A stretch of 64,000 nucleotides of DNA, from contig JAKFFI010000063.1 of NCBI GenBank assembly GCA_036677085.1, positions 1-64,000 on the forward strand, in the 5' to 3' direction. Positions 1 through 8,808 of this stretch are shown piece after piece; position 1 is the stretch's first letter; each line of letters starts with the position of its first letter. This DNA is from JAGPUQ01 sp036677085. Its GTDB lineage: Bacteria; Pseudomonadota; Gammaproteobacteria; Pseudomonadales; Porticoccaceae. The position numbers were made by a program, and so were the translations under genes. The notes beneath the pieces are model-generated. The model saw only the letters and a program-made list of their open reading frames with translations. It did not search any database and was not told the DNA's origin.

Positions 1-92
1 AGTACATCGAGGTCTACTACAATCGTCACCGCTTACACTCGTCGCTTGGCTACATGAGCCCCGCGCAGTTTGAAGCAAGAAAAATAGCGTAG
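1..92 (+). CDS. IS3-family transposase (OrfB), 3' end only
   Basis: The window opens inside a reading frame (codons from position 3) whose last 29 residues contain YYNRHRLHSSLGYMSP, followed by QFE and a TAG stop at 90-92. This is the conserved C-terminal end of the DDE integrase (OrfB) of IS3-family elements, where the YN-R-H-SL-Y-P pattern closes the rve core domain. The enzyme cuts and joins the element's ends. Only the tail is visible, so integrity cannot be judged. The family call is confident, the subgroup is not. Confidence 0.85.
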   Translation, partial: YIEVYYNRHRLHSSLGYMSPAQFEARKIA

Positions 93-95
93 TGC

Positions 96-123
96 CGGTG
101 TCCGTCATTCGACGGGAAGATCA
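96..123 (+). repeat. probable right terminal inverted repeat of the IS3-type element
   Basis: The bases just after the transposase stop end in GAAGATCA. IS3-family elements begin with TG and end with CA, and their right repeat normally lies within about 30 bp of the orfB stop. The reverse complement of this stretch starts TGATCTTCCCG, a plausible IS3-type end. The left repeat is outside the window, so the boundary is inferred. Confidence 0.4.
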
Positions 124-289
124 TTCCCATGCGCCGCCGACACCGCCCTTCATATCGGTCCGGCGCCTGGCTGGCGCTCATACCGGTGCGCCCACCACAC
201 CGGGACCCGGTTGCCGTTGCAGCAAGCTGTCAAGCAGTGGTGTGCCTGGAAACAGAAACCACCCCTGACTCGCTGCCGGCGCGCGTCCG

Positions 290-1540
290 CTACAGGTCCT
301 CCCGTACCGCAGGCGTAGCGGCATCGTCGGGATACATTTCCAGCGCCGCCGGCGAGGTGCGCGCCAGCACGGTGAAATGTCCCTGTTCACTCACGGGTAC
401 CGAATCGGGCGCGTGTCGGGCGCGCGTGGCGAACAGCGCAAGGGCACCCAACACCAGCGCGGCATAGACAAAAAACGCCCCCGGCCGCGCCACGCTCATC
501 GCGTAGCCTACGCTGACCGGGCCGAGCGCCGCCCCGATGCCGTTGACCAGCAGCAGCGCGCGCGTGGCGTCCACCACCTCGTGCGCCGGCACCGCGTCGG
601 TCACGCTGGCCACGCCCAGCGAATACAGCGCGAACGCGCACCCGCCGTACAGCACCGCCACGCCTGTCACGCCCTGCGGCCAGGCGCTCGACACCAGCGC
701 CGCCACGCCCGCCGCGGCGCATGCCACCCATGCCGTGGCCGCCAGCACCAGGCGCCGCTCGTGACGGTCCGACCAGTGCCCGATCGGCCACTGCAAGGCG
801 GCGCCGCCAAGAATCGTGGCAGCCATGAATCCCGCCACGCCGCCGGCGCCCAGCCCGATGCGCTGCCCATACACCGCGCCCATGCCCCAAAACGCCCCCA
901 GCGCCAGACCGGTGGCAAAGGCCGTGACCAATCCCAGGCGCGGCAGGCGCCTAAGCGAGGCGAGCGACAGCGGCGTAGCCGGCACCCGGGCGGGCTCGGG
1001 CAGGCGGGTCAGGGCGATCGGGATCAGGCTCAACGTGACCAGCACCCCAGCCAGCACGAACGGCGCGGACGCGGCCACCGGGGCGATGACCACCAGGCCC
1101 TGCGCCGCGGCTATCGCCAGCAGGTTCACCGCCATGTACACCCCGAACACGCGCCCGCGCGTCGCGCGCGGCGCCACCTCGTTCAGCCAGCTTTCGATGA
1201 CCATGTACAGGCCCATCATGCACACCCCGGACACAAACCGCAGCCCGAACCACACGGCCGGGTGTGGCAGGTAGGCGTACAAGGGCGCGGCCGCCGCGGC
1301 GAGCGCGGCCAGGATGGCAAAGGCGCGGATGTGGCCGGTGCGCGCGATCAGCGCCGGGCAGGTCACCGAGCCGGCCACAAAACCGCCGAAATAGGCCGAC
1401 ATGACCACGCCCGTGAGATCGGCCGTAAAGCCTTCGAGACCGGCGCGCAGGCCGACCAGCGTGCCGAGCATGCCGTTGCCGAGCAGCAGAATCGCCACCG
1501 ACACCAGCAGCATGACTACCGCAAGCACAATGTTCAGCAT
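290..1540 (-). CDS. MFS transporter (YcaD-like)
   Basis: A 416-residue inner-membrane protein with about twelve hydrophobic segments, made of two halves around a central loop near LPEPARVPATPL. The first half has the MFS signature after helix 2 (CPALIARTGHIRAF) and the second half its counterpart (GHWSDRHERRLVL). Overall resemblance is to the YcaD/UMF1-like MFS group of Proteobacteria. The substrate is unknown. An ATG 34 codons further upstream is possible, but the membrane protein starts naturally at MLNIVLAV (position 1540), preceded by a weak AAGG. It stands alone between two transposase remnants. Confidence 0.75.
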   Translation of the reverse strand: MLNIVLAVVMLLVSVAILLLGNGMLGTLVGLRAGLEGFTADLTGVVMSAYFGGFVAGSVTCPALIARTGHIRAFAILAALAAAAAPLYAYLPHPAVWFGLRFVSGVCMMGLYMVIESWLNEVAPRATRGRVFGVYMAVNLLAIAAAQGLVVIAPVAASAPFVLAGVLVTLSLIPIALTRLPEPARVPATPLSLASLRRLPRLGLVTAFATGLALGAFWGMGAVYGQRIGLGAGGVAGFMAATILGGAALQWPIGHWSDRHERRLVLAATAWVACAAAGVAALVSSAWPQGVTGVAVLYGGCAFALYSLGVASVTDAVPAHEVVDATRALLLVNGIGAALGPVSVGYAMSVARPGAFFVYAALVLGALALFATRARHAPDSVPVSEQGHFTVLARTSPAALEMYPDDAATPAVREDL

Positions 1541-1901
1541 GACCGACCTTGCCCCGACCTCGTTTCCCGCCCGTGTGGGCCCGCGCCGCTGTGGTGGTGG
1601 TTGGGCGGTGCGGCTGCTCGCAACGTTCTTGACGACCGGCACGATCGCCGGCGGATACCGGGCTGGCGCAGGGCACCGCGGCCGGCGTTGCGGCTGACCG
1701 CTACCTCGGCTACGCCCGCGCTCTGCTCGACCAGCGTATAGGAAGAAATACGTTTTTCACCCAGGCTCAGCAGCTCTGACCGGCAGCTCTGACCGCGAAT
1801 GACTCGCTCGGAACCGCTCGACAGCCCCGAATGGGCCTGAATTCTACTCACATCGCTGTAAACACGCCCACGTTTTCTCCGCGGTCGGCTCCTTATCCCT
1901 C
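1541..1901. other. intergenic stretch without a supported gene
   Basis: About 360 bases between the MFS gene and the IS630 remnant. I see no coding signature, tRNA or terminator. It contains CAACGTTCTTGACG (1621-1634), which recurs at 13387-13400, a short shared sequence of unknown meaning. Confidence 0.5.
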
Positions 1902-2145
1902 CATCCGCGCTTCCACTCGTACTTCACGCCGACGTCCGCCTCCTGGATCAATCAGGTTGACCGCTGGTTCGCGGAGATCACTCTCAGGCATATTCGTCGG
2001 GGGACGTATCGCAGCGCGCGGCAACTGGAGCACGCCATTCGTGATTGGCTGGCGACCTACAACAGGACTCCGCGTCCATTCGTCTGGACCAGGACCGCAG
2101 ATCAGATCCTCGATTCCATGCCGCAACGTAGAACACCACATGGGG
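1902..2145 (+). pseudogene. IS630-family transposase remnant (C-terminal part)
   Basis: In the frame starting at 1902 the translation reads HPRFHSYFTPTSASWINQ, then VDRWFAEI, HIRRGTYRS, and later YNRTPRPFVWTRTADQIL. This is the C-terminal third of an IS630/Tc1-mariner-type DDE transposase, including the segment before the last catalytic acidic residue. No start codon or N-terminal two thirds are present, and upstream codons lose resemblance at once. The frame runs open to a stop near 2272, beyond the recognisable homology. It is a dead fragment that abuts a degraded SEC-C gene on the other strand. Confidence 0.8.
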
Positions 2146-2533
2146 TCGGATCACGCGGGCAGTGCCAGTCGGCAAATTGGGTTGCGTCGGTTTGCAGCTC
2201 CGTCATCAGCGTAACTTCATGCCCCGCCTCGAGCGGCGTCGTCGCCAGCGTTGGGCCCGGACCAGAGCCGTAATCCAGCCCCTCACTTGCTGGCGGCAGT
2301 CGCTTCAGCGGCTGCGCAGCAAGACAGGCCAGAAACCACCGGTAACCGGCATCGCCACCGCATTTTTGGTATTTCTTGCCACTGCCACAGGGGCGTGGAT
2401 CGTTGCGATCGGCAACCACTGTAGCGCGCACGAACGGCGCGCGGGTTGGTATCTCCCACTGCGGGGTTAAAATGAAAACGATTCGCATCTGGAGAGCGGC
2501 CGGGGCATACTCGCCGGCGTCCCGACCGGCCAC
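2102..2533 (-). pseudogene. degenerate SEC-C motif protein
   Basis: A 143-codon frame with a SEC-C zinc motif at about residues 43-60, RNDPRPCGSGKKYQKCGG. The usual motif is NDPCPCGSGKKYKKCC; here the first Cys is Arg and the last Cys is Gly, so two of four metal ligands are missing. The 3' part of the frame runs through the IS630 fragment on the other strand, so the original C-terminus is gone. The 5' part covers the Fur-like box of the next locus. I read it as a decaying fragment, not a working gene. Confidence 0.45.
2471..2489. promoter_or_regulatory. probable Fur box
   Basis: The 19 bases AATGAAAACGATTCGCATC match the common Fur-box form AATGCAAATGATTCTCATT at 15 positions by eye. They lie 137 bases upstream of a gene for a Fe(III) ABC-transporter binding protein, the expected target of Fur repression. 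The site looks intact although the operon behind it is broken. Confidence 0.6.
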
Positions 2534-2625
2534 AGCGCGGCGTCGATACCGAAACCAGCGCCGCCCGGTCCCGGACGCGACAATCCATCACGCCCATCAC
2601 GCACCGCTGGACGAGGATCTGCCTC

Positions 2626-3638
2626 ATGAGCGTTCTCCGCCGCCTGAGTTGCTGTCTCGCCGCCCTGCTCTTCGTGGCCTGCGGCGGCAAGCCCGAGGAC
2701 ACGCAACTGGTAGTCTACACGGCCCGTGCCGAACACCTGATCCAGCCATTGTTGCTGCGCTATACCGAGGAAACCAGCGTCCCGATACGCTTCGTCACCG
2801 ACAAGGCCGGTCCGCTGCTGGCACGCCTGGCCGCCGAGGGCGAGGCGACCCAGGCCGACGTACTGATCACGGTCGACGCCGGCAATCTCTGGCAAGCGGC
2901 GCAACAGGGCCTGCTGCAAGTGATCGATTCCCCGGTCTTGGAGGCCAATGTGCGCGCCCATCTGCGCGACCCCGAGGACCGCTAGTTCGGGCTCTCGCTG
3001 CGCGCGCGCCATCGTTTACGCCACCGCACGGGTCGACCCGGAACAGCTGAACACCTACGCCGGCCTCGCCGACGACCGCTGGCGCGGCCGGCTGTGCCTG
3101 CGCACCAGCAAGGAGGTCTACAACCAGTCGTTGGTGGCGACCATGATCGCCAGCCGCGGGGAGTCCGAGACCGAGGCCCTGGTGCGCGGCTGGGTGGCAA
3201 ACCTGGCCGCACCGCCCTTTGCCAGCGACACCCAGGTGATCGAGGCCATCGCCGCCGGCCAGTGCGATATCGGCCTGGTCAACAGCTACTACCTCGGCCG
3301 TCTGCAGCGCGAGCAACCGGACCTGCCGGTGGCCCCTGTTCTGGCCCGACCAGGCGGCCGGCGAGCGCGGCTCGCACGTCAATGTCTCGGGCGCCGGAGT
3401 GACCAGGCACAGCCCGCGGCCGGAGGCGGCGCGCGCCTTCATCGAGTGGCTGTCGGCCGGCGAGGTACAGCGGCTGTTCGCCTCGCTCAACCTGGAATAT
3501 CCGGTCAATCCAGAGATCGAGCCGGATCCCCTCGTCGCCGCCTGGGGCGAATTCCGCGCCGACGAGATCAATCTGTCCACCGCAGGCGAGTTGCAGGCTG
3601 CGGCGGTGCGGCTGGTGGATCGCGCCGGCTACCATTGA
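2626..3638 (+). pseudogene. Fe(III) ABC transporter substrate-binding lipoprotein, broken
   Basis: The first 119 codons encode a lipoprotein signal (hydrophobic LAALLFVACGG with a Cys lipobox) and the start of a FutA/FbpA-type iron-binding protein (LVVYTARAEHL, later ADVLITVDAGNLWQA). At 2983-2985 a TAG stands where the family has Trp (…DR-stop-FGLSLRAR). The sequence then continues in the +2 frame from about 2999 (IVYATARVDPEQL, LCLRTSKEVYNQSLV, FASDTQVIEAIAAGQCDIG) and shifts again near 3335 (LFWPDQAAGERGSHVNVSG, through AVRLVDRAGYH, stop at 3636). Concatenated, the frames cover a full family-length protein. One nonsense change and two frameshifts make function very unlikely. SD GAGGA precedes ATG 2626. 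Confidence 0.85.
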
Positions 3639-5290
3639 TCGCGACCGCCCCGCCGCTGCAACCCGACCTGCGCGCTGCGGCGCTTTCGCGGCGGCGTCTG
3701 CGCGGACCTGAGCGCGGCGTCGGCTGGCATCTCGTGGCGCTGGCCATCGCGATGCCGGCGCTCGCCGTACTGCTGGTGGTCGCCACCGCCCCGCTGCAGC
3801 CGGATGGCGAAGTCTGGGCCCACCTCAGCGCCCATGTGCTGCCACGGGCGAGTTGGAACACTGTGGCTGGTACTCGGCGTGGGCCTGGGCGTCAGCGTGC
3901 TCGGCACGGGGTCGCCGCCCTGGTCGCGCTCTGCGAGTTCCCCGGCCGCGCCTTTTTCGCCTGGGCGCTGCTGCTGCCGCTGGCGGTGCCGACCTATGTG
4001 CTGGCCACGGTCTACATCGGGCTGCTCGACTACGCCGGACCCGTCCAGACGCTGTTGCGCAAACACCTGCCAGGGATCCCCACCATCGAGGTACGCAACC
4101 ACTGGGGTGTCCTCGCGGTGCTGGTGCGGACTTTTCCGTAGCCAAACTGGCGCTTGATCGTGCAGAACGGATGTTCCACTTTCGCCCGAACGCTGGCCTT
4201 GAGTCGCTCGACCCAGTGCGTGGCGCTGGATTCAGGGAGTTGGGCCCGGCGCCCTCGACGCATCGCAATGTTCCAGTCCACCGAACGATCCCGGTGTTCC
4301 TCGCGCTTCTCTATACCGGACCCGCGTAACCGGCATCCGCCCAGACCTGGCGCTCTTCACCGTGCAGCAATCGAGCGGCGACGTTCAGATCGTGCGCGTG
4401 GGCGGCGGTGGTCTCGATGCGGTGGATGAGCCCCAAAGTATCGTCCACACAGATGTGCATCTTCATGCCGAAGTGCCACTGGTTGCCCTTGCGGGTTTGA
4501 TGCATCTCTGGATCCCGAGCGTTCTCGCGGTTCAGAGCTCGGCGCGTCGATGAGGGTGGCGTCGACAAGGGTGCCCTCCTTGAGCATCAGACCGGCATCC
4601 GCCAAATCGCGGTTGACCGTATCGAAGATGACCTCGCCCAGCCGGCGGCTCTCCAGAAAGTGACGAAAGTTGAGGATCGTGGTCTCGTCGGGAATACGCT
4701 CGGACAACCGCAGCCCGGCAAATTTTGGCGCCGTGGCGGCCTTCAACACCGACACCCTGACCACGGCGATCTACCGCACCTGGTACGGACTGTTCTCGAT
4801 CAATGGGGCATTGCAGATCGCCGCCGTGCTGCTGCTGTTCGTGCTCGCCCTGCTGGCCCTGGAGCAGCGGGCGCGCGCCGGCAAGGCTTCTTCGCGCTAA
4901 GCGCGGCGCCGGTGCAGCGTCACCGGCTGGGGCCGCGCGGCGTCTGGCTGGCAACCCTGACCTGCGGTCTCGTATGGCTGCTCGCCTTCGCGTTGCCGGT
5001 GAGTCAGCTGCTGTTCTGGGCGATACGCGAAATCGACAGCCTGGATCGGCGCTACTGGCTGCTGGCCGCCAACTCCCTGCAACTGGCGCTGGGCGCCGCC
5101 CTGCTGCTGCCGGCGCTGGCGCTGGCACTGAGCTGGGCGCAGCGGCGCGCGCCGAGCGCGGCCATGGGCTGGCTGGCACGGCTCGCAACGCTCGGCTACG
5201 CCATGCCCGGCGCCTTGCTGGCGGTGGCCTTCTTCGCCGCCGTCGGCGCCCAGCTCGACCCCGGCACCGAAGCGGCGGCTCTCCCGGCCC
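3639..5290 (+). pseudogene. Fe(III) ABC transporter permease (FbpB-type), broken by IS remnant, frameshifts and truncation
   Basis: Permease sequence is spread over several frames. The N-terminus (LQPDLRAAALSRRRL, then membrane helix VALAIAMPALAVLLVVATA) continues after shifts near 3850 and 3915 as VALCEFPGRAFFAWALLLPL and LATVYIGLLDYAGPVQTLL. At about 4127 it stops in an inserted transposase remnant. It resumes near 4720 (NFGAVAAFNTDTLTTAIYRTWYG, a family hallmark), shifts near 4890 and ends around GYAMPGALLAVAFFAA. The last one or two helices and the roughly 60 residues expected between the two halves are missing. No ATPase gene follows. It lies downstream of the broken binding-protein gene as in fbpABC operons. 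Confidence 0.8.
4127..4722 (-). mobile_element. IS5-family transposase remnant inside the iron permease gene
   Basis: Minus-strand sequence with IS5-type DDE transposase motifs in three frames: GLRLSERIPDETTILNFRHF, DADATLIDA-like VDATLIDAPSS, GMKMHICVDDTLGLIH, WADAGYAG and VEHPFCTIKRQFGYGKVR. The N-terminal region of about 70 residues and the last residues are absent, there are two frameshifts, and I see no terminal inverted repeats. Both edges run directly into permease coding sequence (about 4126-4131 and 4720-4725). It is an immobile fragment that marks an old insertion followed by deletion. Confidence 0.8.
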
Positions 5291-5444
5291 AGGGTCGCGC
5301 GCAGCCACTCGGCGTCGGCAGGGGCGGCGCGGCACAGACGGAATCCGCGGATCCGCAACCGCGCCGATGACCGGCTGGTATAGCATGGCGGGCAAGGATT
5401 CGAGGGCCGGGGTCGCCCCGCATCCGACCGCAACAGGGAGCGCC

Positions 5445-6443
5445 ATGCGCATCGAAGAAACAGTGGTCCGCCTGCGCGATCCCGGCCTCTATCGGGACGG
5501 TACGCAGCGGGTCGAGGTCATCGAAACACATTTCTCGTGGATATTCCTCACCGAGCGCAACGTCTACAAACTGAAAAAGCCGGTCCGTTACCACGACCTG
5601 GATTTCACCACCCTCGCCGCCCGCCGCTACAACTGTGAGCAGGAGGTCATGCTGAACCGGCGGCTCGCCCCGGACGTTTACCTGGGTGTCGTGGCGCTGA
5701 CGACGACCAACCAGGGCGCGCTGGAACTTGACGGGCAAGGCCCGGTGGTGGACTGGCTGGTGGCGATGCGCCGCCTGCCGGCGGAGCGGATGCTGGATGC
5801 GGCCATCCGCGCCGGCACCGTTACCGCCGACGAAGTGCGCGGCTTCAGTCTGCTACTGGCCGATTTTTATCGCCGCGCGACCCCCGTGACCCTGGACCCG
5901 GACGCCTACCGCCAGCACTTCGAGACCGCTGTGCAGGCCAATCATGTCGAGCTGACCGCGCCTGCCTACGGCTTGCCGGGAGACCGGATCGCTGCGCTCA
6001 CCCGCTGCCAGGAACACTTCCTGCGCGATCGAGGGCACCTGCTGGCGCGCCGCGCCCGCGACGGCCATATCGTGGACGCTCACGGCGACCTGCGCCCGGA
6101 GCACATCTGCCTGATGCCGGATCCGGTGATCATCGATTGCCTGGAGTTCGATCCGGAACTCCGCCGGCTGGACCCGGTGGACGAGCTCGCCTATCTGGCG
6201 CTGGAGTGCGCGCGGCTCGGGGCACCGGCCCTGGGCACGGATGTCCTGCGCCATTATCGGGAAGCTACCGGCGACGCCTGTCCCGACGCGCTGATGTACT
6301 TCTACCAAGTCTTCCGCGCCTGCCTGCGCGCCAAGATCGCCATCTGGCACCTGGCCGACTGCGCGCCCGGCGATCGGGCGCGCTGGTCGGAACGCGCGCG
6401 CAGCTATCTGGATTTGGCCGCGTCCTGCGCCGACCGCTGGTAA
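5445..6443 (+). CDS. aminoglycoside phosphotransferase-like kinase (COG2187 type)
   Basis: A 332-residue cytosolic protein of the APH-like kinase superfamily. NVYKLKKPVRYHDLDF near the N-terminus carries the probable ATP-contacting Lys, DAHGDLRPEHICL is the catalytic loop (HGD), and PVIIDCLEFDPELRRLDPVDELA takes the place of the metal-binding Asp loop. The usual COG2187 proteins carry this domain alone or fused to a P-loop domain; here only the kinase-like domain exists. The substrate is not known, and antibiotic resistance should not be assumed. SD AGGGAG lies 8 bases before ATG 5445. It is convergent with the PRPP synthetase gene. Confidence 0.7.
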   Translation: MRIEETVVRLRDPGLYRDGTQRVEVIETHFSWIFLTERNVYKLKKPVRYHDLDFTTLAARRYNCEQEVMLNRRLAPDVYLGVVALTTTNQGALELDGQGPVVDWLVAMRRLPAERMLDAAIRAGTVTADEVRGFSLLLADFYRRATPVTLDPDAYRQHFETAVQANHVELTAPAYGLPGDRIAALTRCQEHFLRDRGHLLARRARDGHIVDAHGDLRPEHICLMPDPVIIDCLEFDPELRRLDPVDELAYLALECARLGAPALGTDVLRHYREATGDACPDALMYFYQVFRACLRAKIAIWHLADCAPGDRARWSERARSYLDLAASCADRW

Positions 6444-6462
6444 CCGCCCCGCGGGCGGCCCC

Positions 6463-7458
6463 CTATTCCCCCAGCAGCTCGACGAGGGAGCCGCCGGTAT
6501 GGATGCGGCGGATGGCTTCGGCGAGGAGCGGCGCGATTTCGATCAGCGTCAGCCTGGCGCGCGCCGGCGTTCCCTCCAGACGGAAGGGTGGGATCGAGTC
6601 GGTGACCACCAGGCTGTCCAGCGCCGGATCGGCCAGTAACCGACCGGCCGATCCCGCGAAAATGCCGTGCGCGGCGGCGGCATGGACCCTGCGCGCGCCC
6701 TGTCGCCGGCACGCCTGGGCCGCGCGCACCAGGGTGCCGCCGGTGCTGATCAGATCATCGACGATGATGACGGCGGCGCCCTCGACCTCCCCGACCAGCG
6801 CCTCACCGCTGACCACACCGGCGCTGCGTTTCTTCTCCATGAAAGCGCTGCCCACCGAGCGGCCCAACTCCCGGCTCAGCGCCTCGCGCAGCCGCTCCGC
6901 CCGCTTGATGCCGCCGGTATCGGGTGAAACAACGACCACCGGGACCACCGGCTCGGCGCCAATCCGCGCCGCAAAATGCCCAGCAAACAGGCGCGCGGTA
7001 TCGAGCAGTTCGGTCGAGCAGCGAAAGGCGTTCTGAAAGGCGGCCGGATTGTGGACATCCAGCACCACCACCCGATCCGTGCCCACCGCTTCCAGCAGTT
7101 GCGCCAGATAGCGGGTGGTCACCGGGTCGCGCGCCTTGGTCTTGCGGTCCTTGCGCGCGTAGCAGAGATAGGGGATCACCGCCGTCACCCGCGCTGCGCC
7201 CGCATCCTTCAGGGCGCCGATGAAAAACAGCAGCCGGCAGAGCTTGTCGTTGACGGATTTCCCCGGCTCGCCGTACAGCGACTGCACCACGAACAGGTCG
7301 CCATTGCGGACGTTTTCCAGCGTGCGGATCTTGTGTTCGCCGTCCTCGAAATCCCGCTCCTCATGCAGGCCGAGCGGGACTCCCAAGGCCGTGGCGATAC
7401 GCGCGCCGAGCGCTCCGCTTTCGCTCAGGGCAAACAGTTTCAACGCCTGGTCGGTCAT
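6463..7458 (-). CDS. ribose-phosphate pyrophosphokinase (PRPP synthetase)
   Basis: Makes PRPP from ribose 5-phosphate and ATP in the cytosol, the activated sugar for nucleotide, His and Trp synthesis. The 331-residue protein shows YARKDRKTKARDPVTTRYLA (flexible loop region), VVSPDTGGIKRAERL and the PRPP-binding loop VIIVDDLISTGGTLV. It is more divergent than a standard gammaproteobacterial PrsA, so it may be a second enzyme; the essential prs gene could lie elsewhere. It is the last gene of a three-gene minus-strand run, overlapping the stop of the hydrolase gene by four bases. Confidence 0.8.
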   Translation of the reverse strand: MTDQALKLFALSESGALGARIATALGVPLGLHEERDFEDGEHKIRTLENVRNGDLFVVQSLYGEPGKSVNDKLCRLLFFIGALKDAGAARVTAVIPYLCYARKDRKTKARDPVTTRYLAQLLEAVGTDRVVVLDVHNPAAFQNAFRCSTELLDTARLFAGHFAARIGAEPVVPVVVVSPDTGGIKRAERLREALSRELGRSVGSAFMEKKRSAGVVSGEALVGEVEGAAVIIVDDLISTGGTLVRAAQACRRQGARRVHAAAAHGIFAGSAGRLLADPALDSLVVTDSIPPFRLEGTPARARLTLIEIAPLLAEAIRRIHTGGSLVELLGE

Positions 7459-8102
7459 GGCGCGAGATGCTCCACAAACCAGGCGCGGGTGAGTTCCGCG
7501 ACCCGCTCCAGCGCGCCGGGTTCCGGGAACAGATGGGTGGCGCCGGGCACGATGTCGAGGCGATGGGGCGCACGCAGCCGGGCAGCGGCCTTGCGGTTCA
7601 GCTCGATCACCAGGTCGTCCTCACCGCCGACGATCAACAGCGTGGGCGCCGTCACGGCGGGCAGGCTCGCCAGCGCCAGGTCCGGCCGACCGCCGCGCGA
7701 CACCACCGCAGCGACGCTGTCGGGGCGCGCGGCCGCCGCCCCCAGCGCCGCCGCCGCACCGGTGCTGGCGCCAAACAGTCCGATCCGCAGTCCGGTGGTC
7801 GCCGGCTGGCGTTGTGCCCAGTCGATCACCCCGACCAGGCGGGCCGTCAGCAGCTCGATCGCGAAGCGCAGTGCTCCGGTGCGTTCATCGAGCGCCTGTT
7901 CGTCCGGCGTCAACAGATCGAACAGCAGGGTCGATAAGCCGGCCCGGTGCAGTACCCCGGCGACCTGGAGATTGCGCGGGCTCAGGCGACCGCTGCCGCT
8001 GCCGTGGGCAAAGATGACAAGGCCCGCTCCGGTCGGCGCGACGGCCAGCGCACCGTCCAGTCGCGCATCCCCCACATCCACCCGGACATCGCGGTGGTTC
8101 AT
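7455..8102 (-). CDS. alpha/beta hydrolase (dienelactone-hydrolase-like)
   Basis: A 215-residue cytosolic alpha/beta-hydrolase. The nucleophile elbow is GASTG (Ser113), the acid is in GGEDDLV (about Asp162-163), and the base is His190 in PGATHLFPEPG. The oxyanion-side motif is FAHGSGSG. Proteins of this type are often encoded next to, or fused with, phosphoribosyltransferases of the kind found immediately upstream; the four-base ATGA overlaps on both sides show translational coupling. The substrate is unknown. Confidence 0.75.
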   Translation of the reverse strand: MNHRDVRVDVGDARLDGALAVAPTGAGLVIFAHGSGSGRLSPRNLQVAGVLHRAGLSTLLFDLLTPDEQALDERTGALRFAIELLTARLVGVIDWAQRQPATTGLRIGLFGASTGAAAALGAAAARPDSVAAVVSRGGRPDLALASLPAVTAPTLLIVGGEDDLVIELNRKAAARLRAPHRLDIVPGATHLFPEPGALERVAELTRAWFVEHLAP

Positions 8103-8779
8103 GTCGTGCTCTCCTCGTCGTCGCCCGCGCCCGAATCCCGCCAGGCCTCGGCCAGCAGTTCCCGGACCTCGTTGTCGGTGAGCTGGGGAAATTCCCGGTA
8201 CCAGGGACCGATGGCGAAGAAGGCTGCGGGGTCTTCCATGCAGATCACCTCGTCGGCTTCCGCCCGCAGGCGCGCCACCGTATGGGGCGGCGCCACCGGC
8301 ACCGCGACCACAATGCGGCCCGGCTGTTGCTGTCGCAGCGCCGCGATTGCGGCGCGCATCGTGGCGCCGGTAGCGAGGCCATCGTCCACCAGAATGACGC
8401 AGCGCCCCGCGATGGCGGGTGATGGGCGCTCGCCGCGATAGGCCAGTTCACGCCGCGCCAGTTCACGCTGTTCGCGCGCGGCGCTCGCCGCGATCACCTC
8501 GGCGTCGAGGCCCAGTGACGCTACCAGCTCCGTGTTCAGCACCTGCACCCCGCCGCTGGCGATGGCGCCCATGGCCAGCTCTTCCTGGCCGGGCACCCCC
8601 AGCTTGCGCACCAGCATGAGATCGAGGGGTGCTCCGATGGCGCGGGCAACCGCGAATCCCACCGGCACGCCGCCGCGAGGCAGCGCCAGCACCAGGGTAT
8701 CGGTGCGTCCCGCGTAGCGGTGCAGCGCCTGGCCGAGCCGTCGCCCGGCCTCGGCCCGGTTCTGAAACACTCTGCTCAT
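8099..8779 (-). CDS. phosphoribosyltransferase domain protein
   Basis: A 226-residue type I phosphoribosyltransferase. The PRPP loop is VILVDDGLATGATMRAA (about residues 125-141). The N-terminal LALPRGGVPVGFAVARA and LVRKLGVPGQEELAMGAIA are typical of the stand-alone COG1926 group. The acceptor base or other substrate is unknown in this group. Its gene is first in a coupled run with a hydrolase and a PRPP synthetase, which suggests that locally made PRPP serves this enzyme (inference). The class II ribonucleotide reductase gene ends 29 bases upstream. Confidence 0.75.
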   Translation of the reverse strand: MSRVFQNRAEAGRRLGQALHRYAGRTDTLVLALPRGGVPVGFAVARAIGAPLDLMLVRKLGVPGQEELAMGAIASGGVQVLNTELVASLGLDAEVIAASAAREQRELARRELAYRGERPSPAIAGRCVILVDDGLATGATMRAAIAALRQQQPGRIVVAVPVAPPHTVARLRAEADEVICMEDPAAFFAIGPWYREFPQLTDNEVRELLAEAWRDSGAGDDEESTT

Positions 8780-8808
8780 GGCAGTTCTTCCTCAGCTTCG
8801 GCTACCCG

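Noticed and set aside
1534..1851. minus-strand frame upstream of the MFS gene
   Set aside because: No domain, no SD and composition like spacer.
4897..5433. minus-strand frame of 178 codons near the truncated permease
   Set aside because: Mostly antisense to permease sequence; a short stretch near FRLCRAAPADAEWL could be the tail of some former gene, but support is too weak to annotate.
5445..6443. antibiotic resistance gene
   Set aside because: The APH-like fold is shared by many metabolic kinases; sequence features match the COG2187 group, which has no shown link to resistance.
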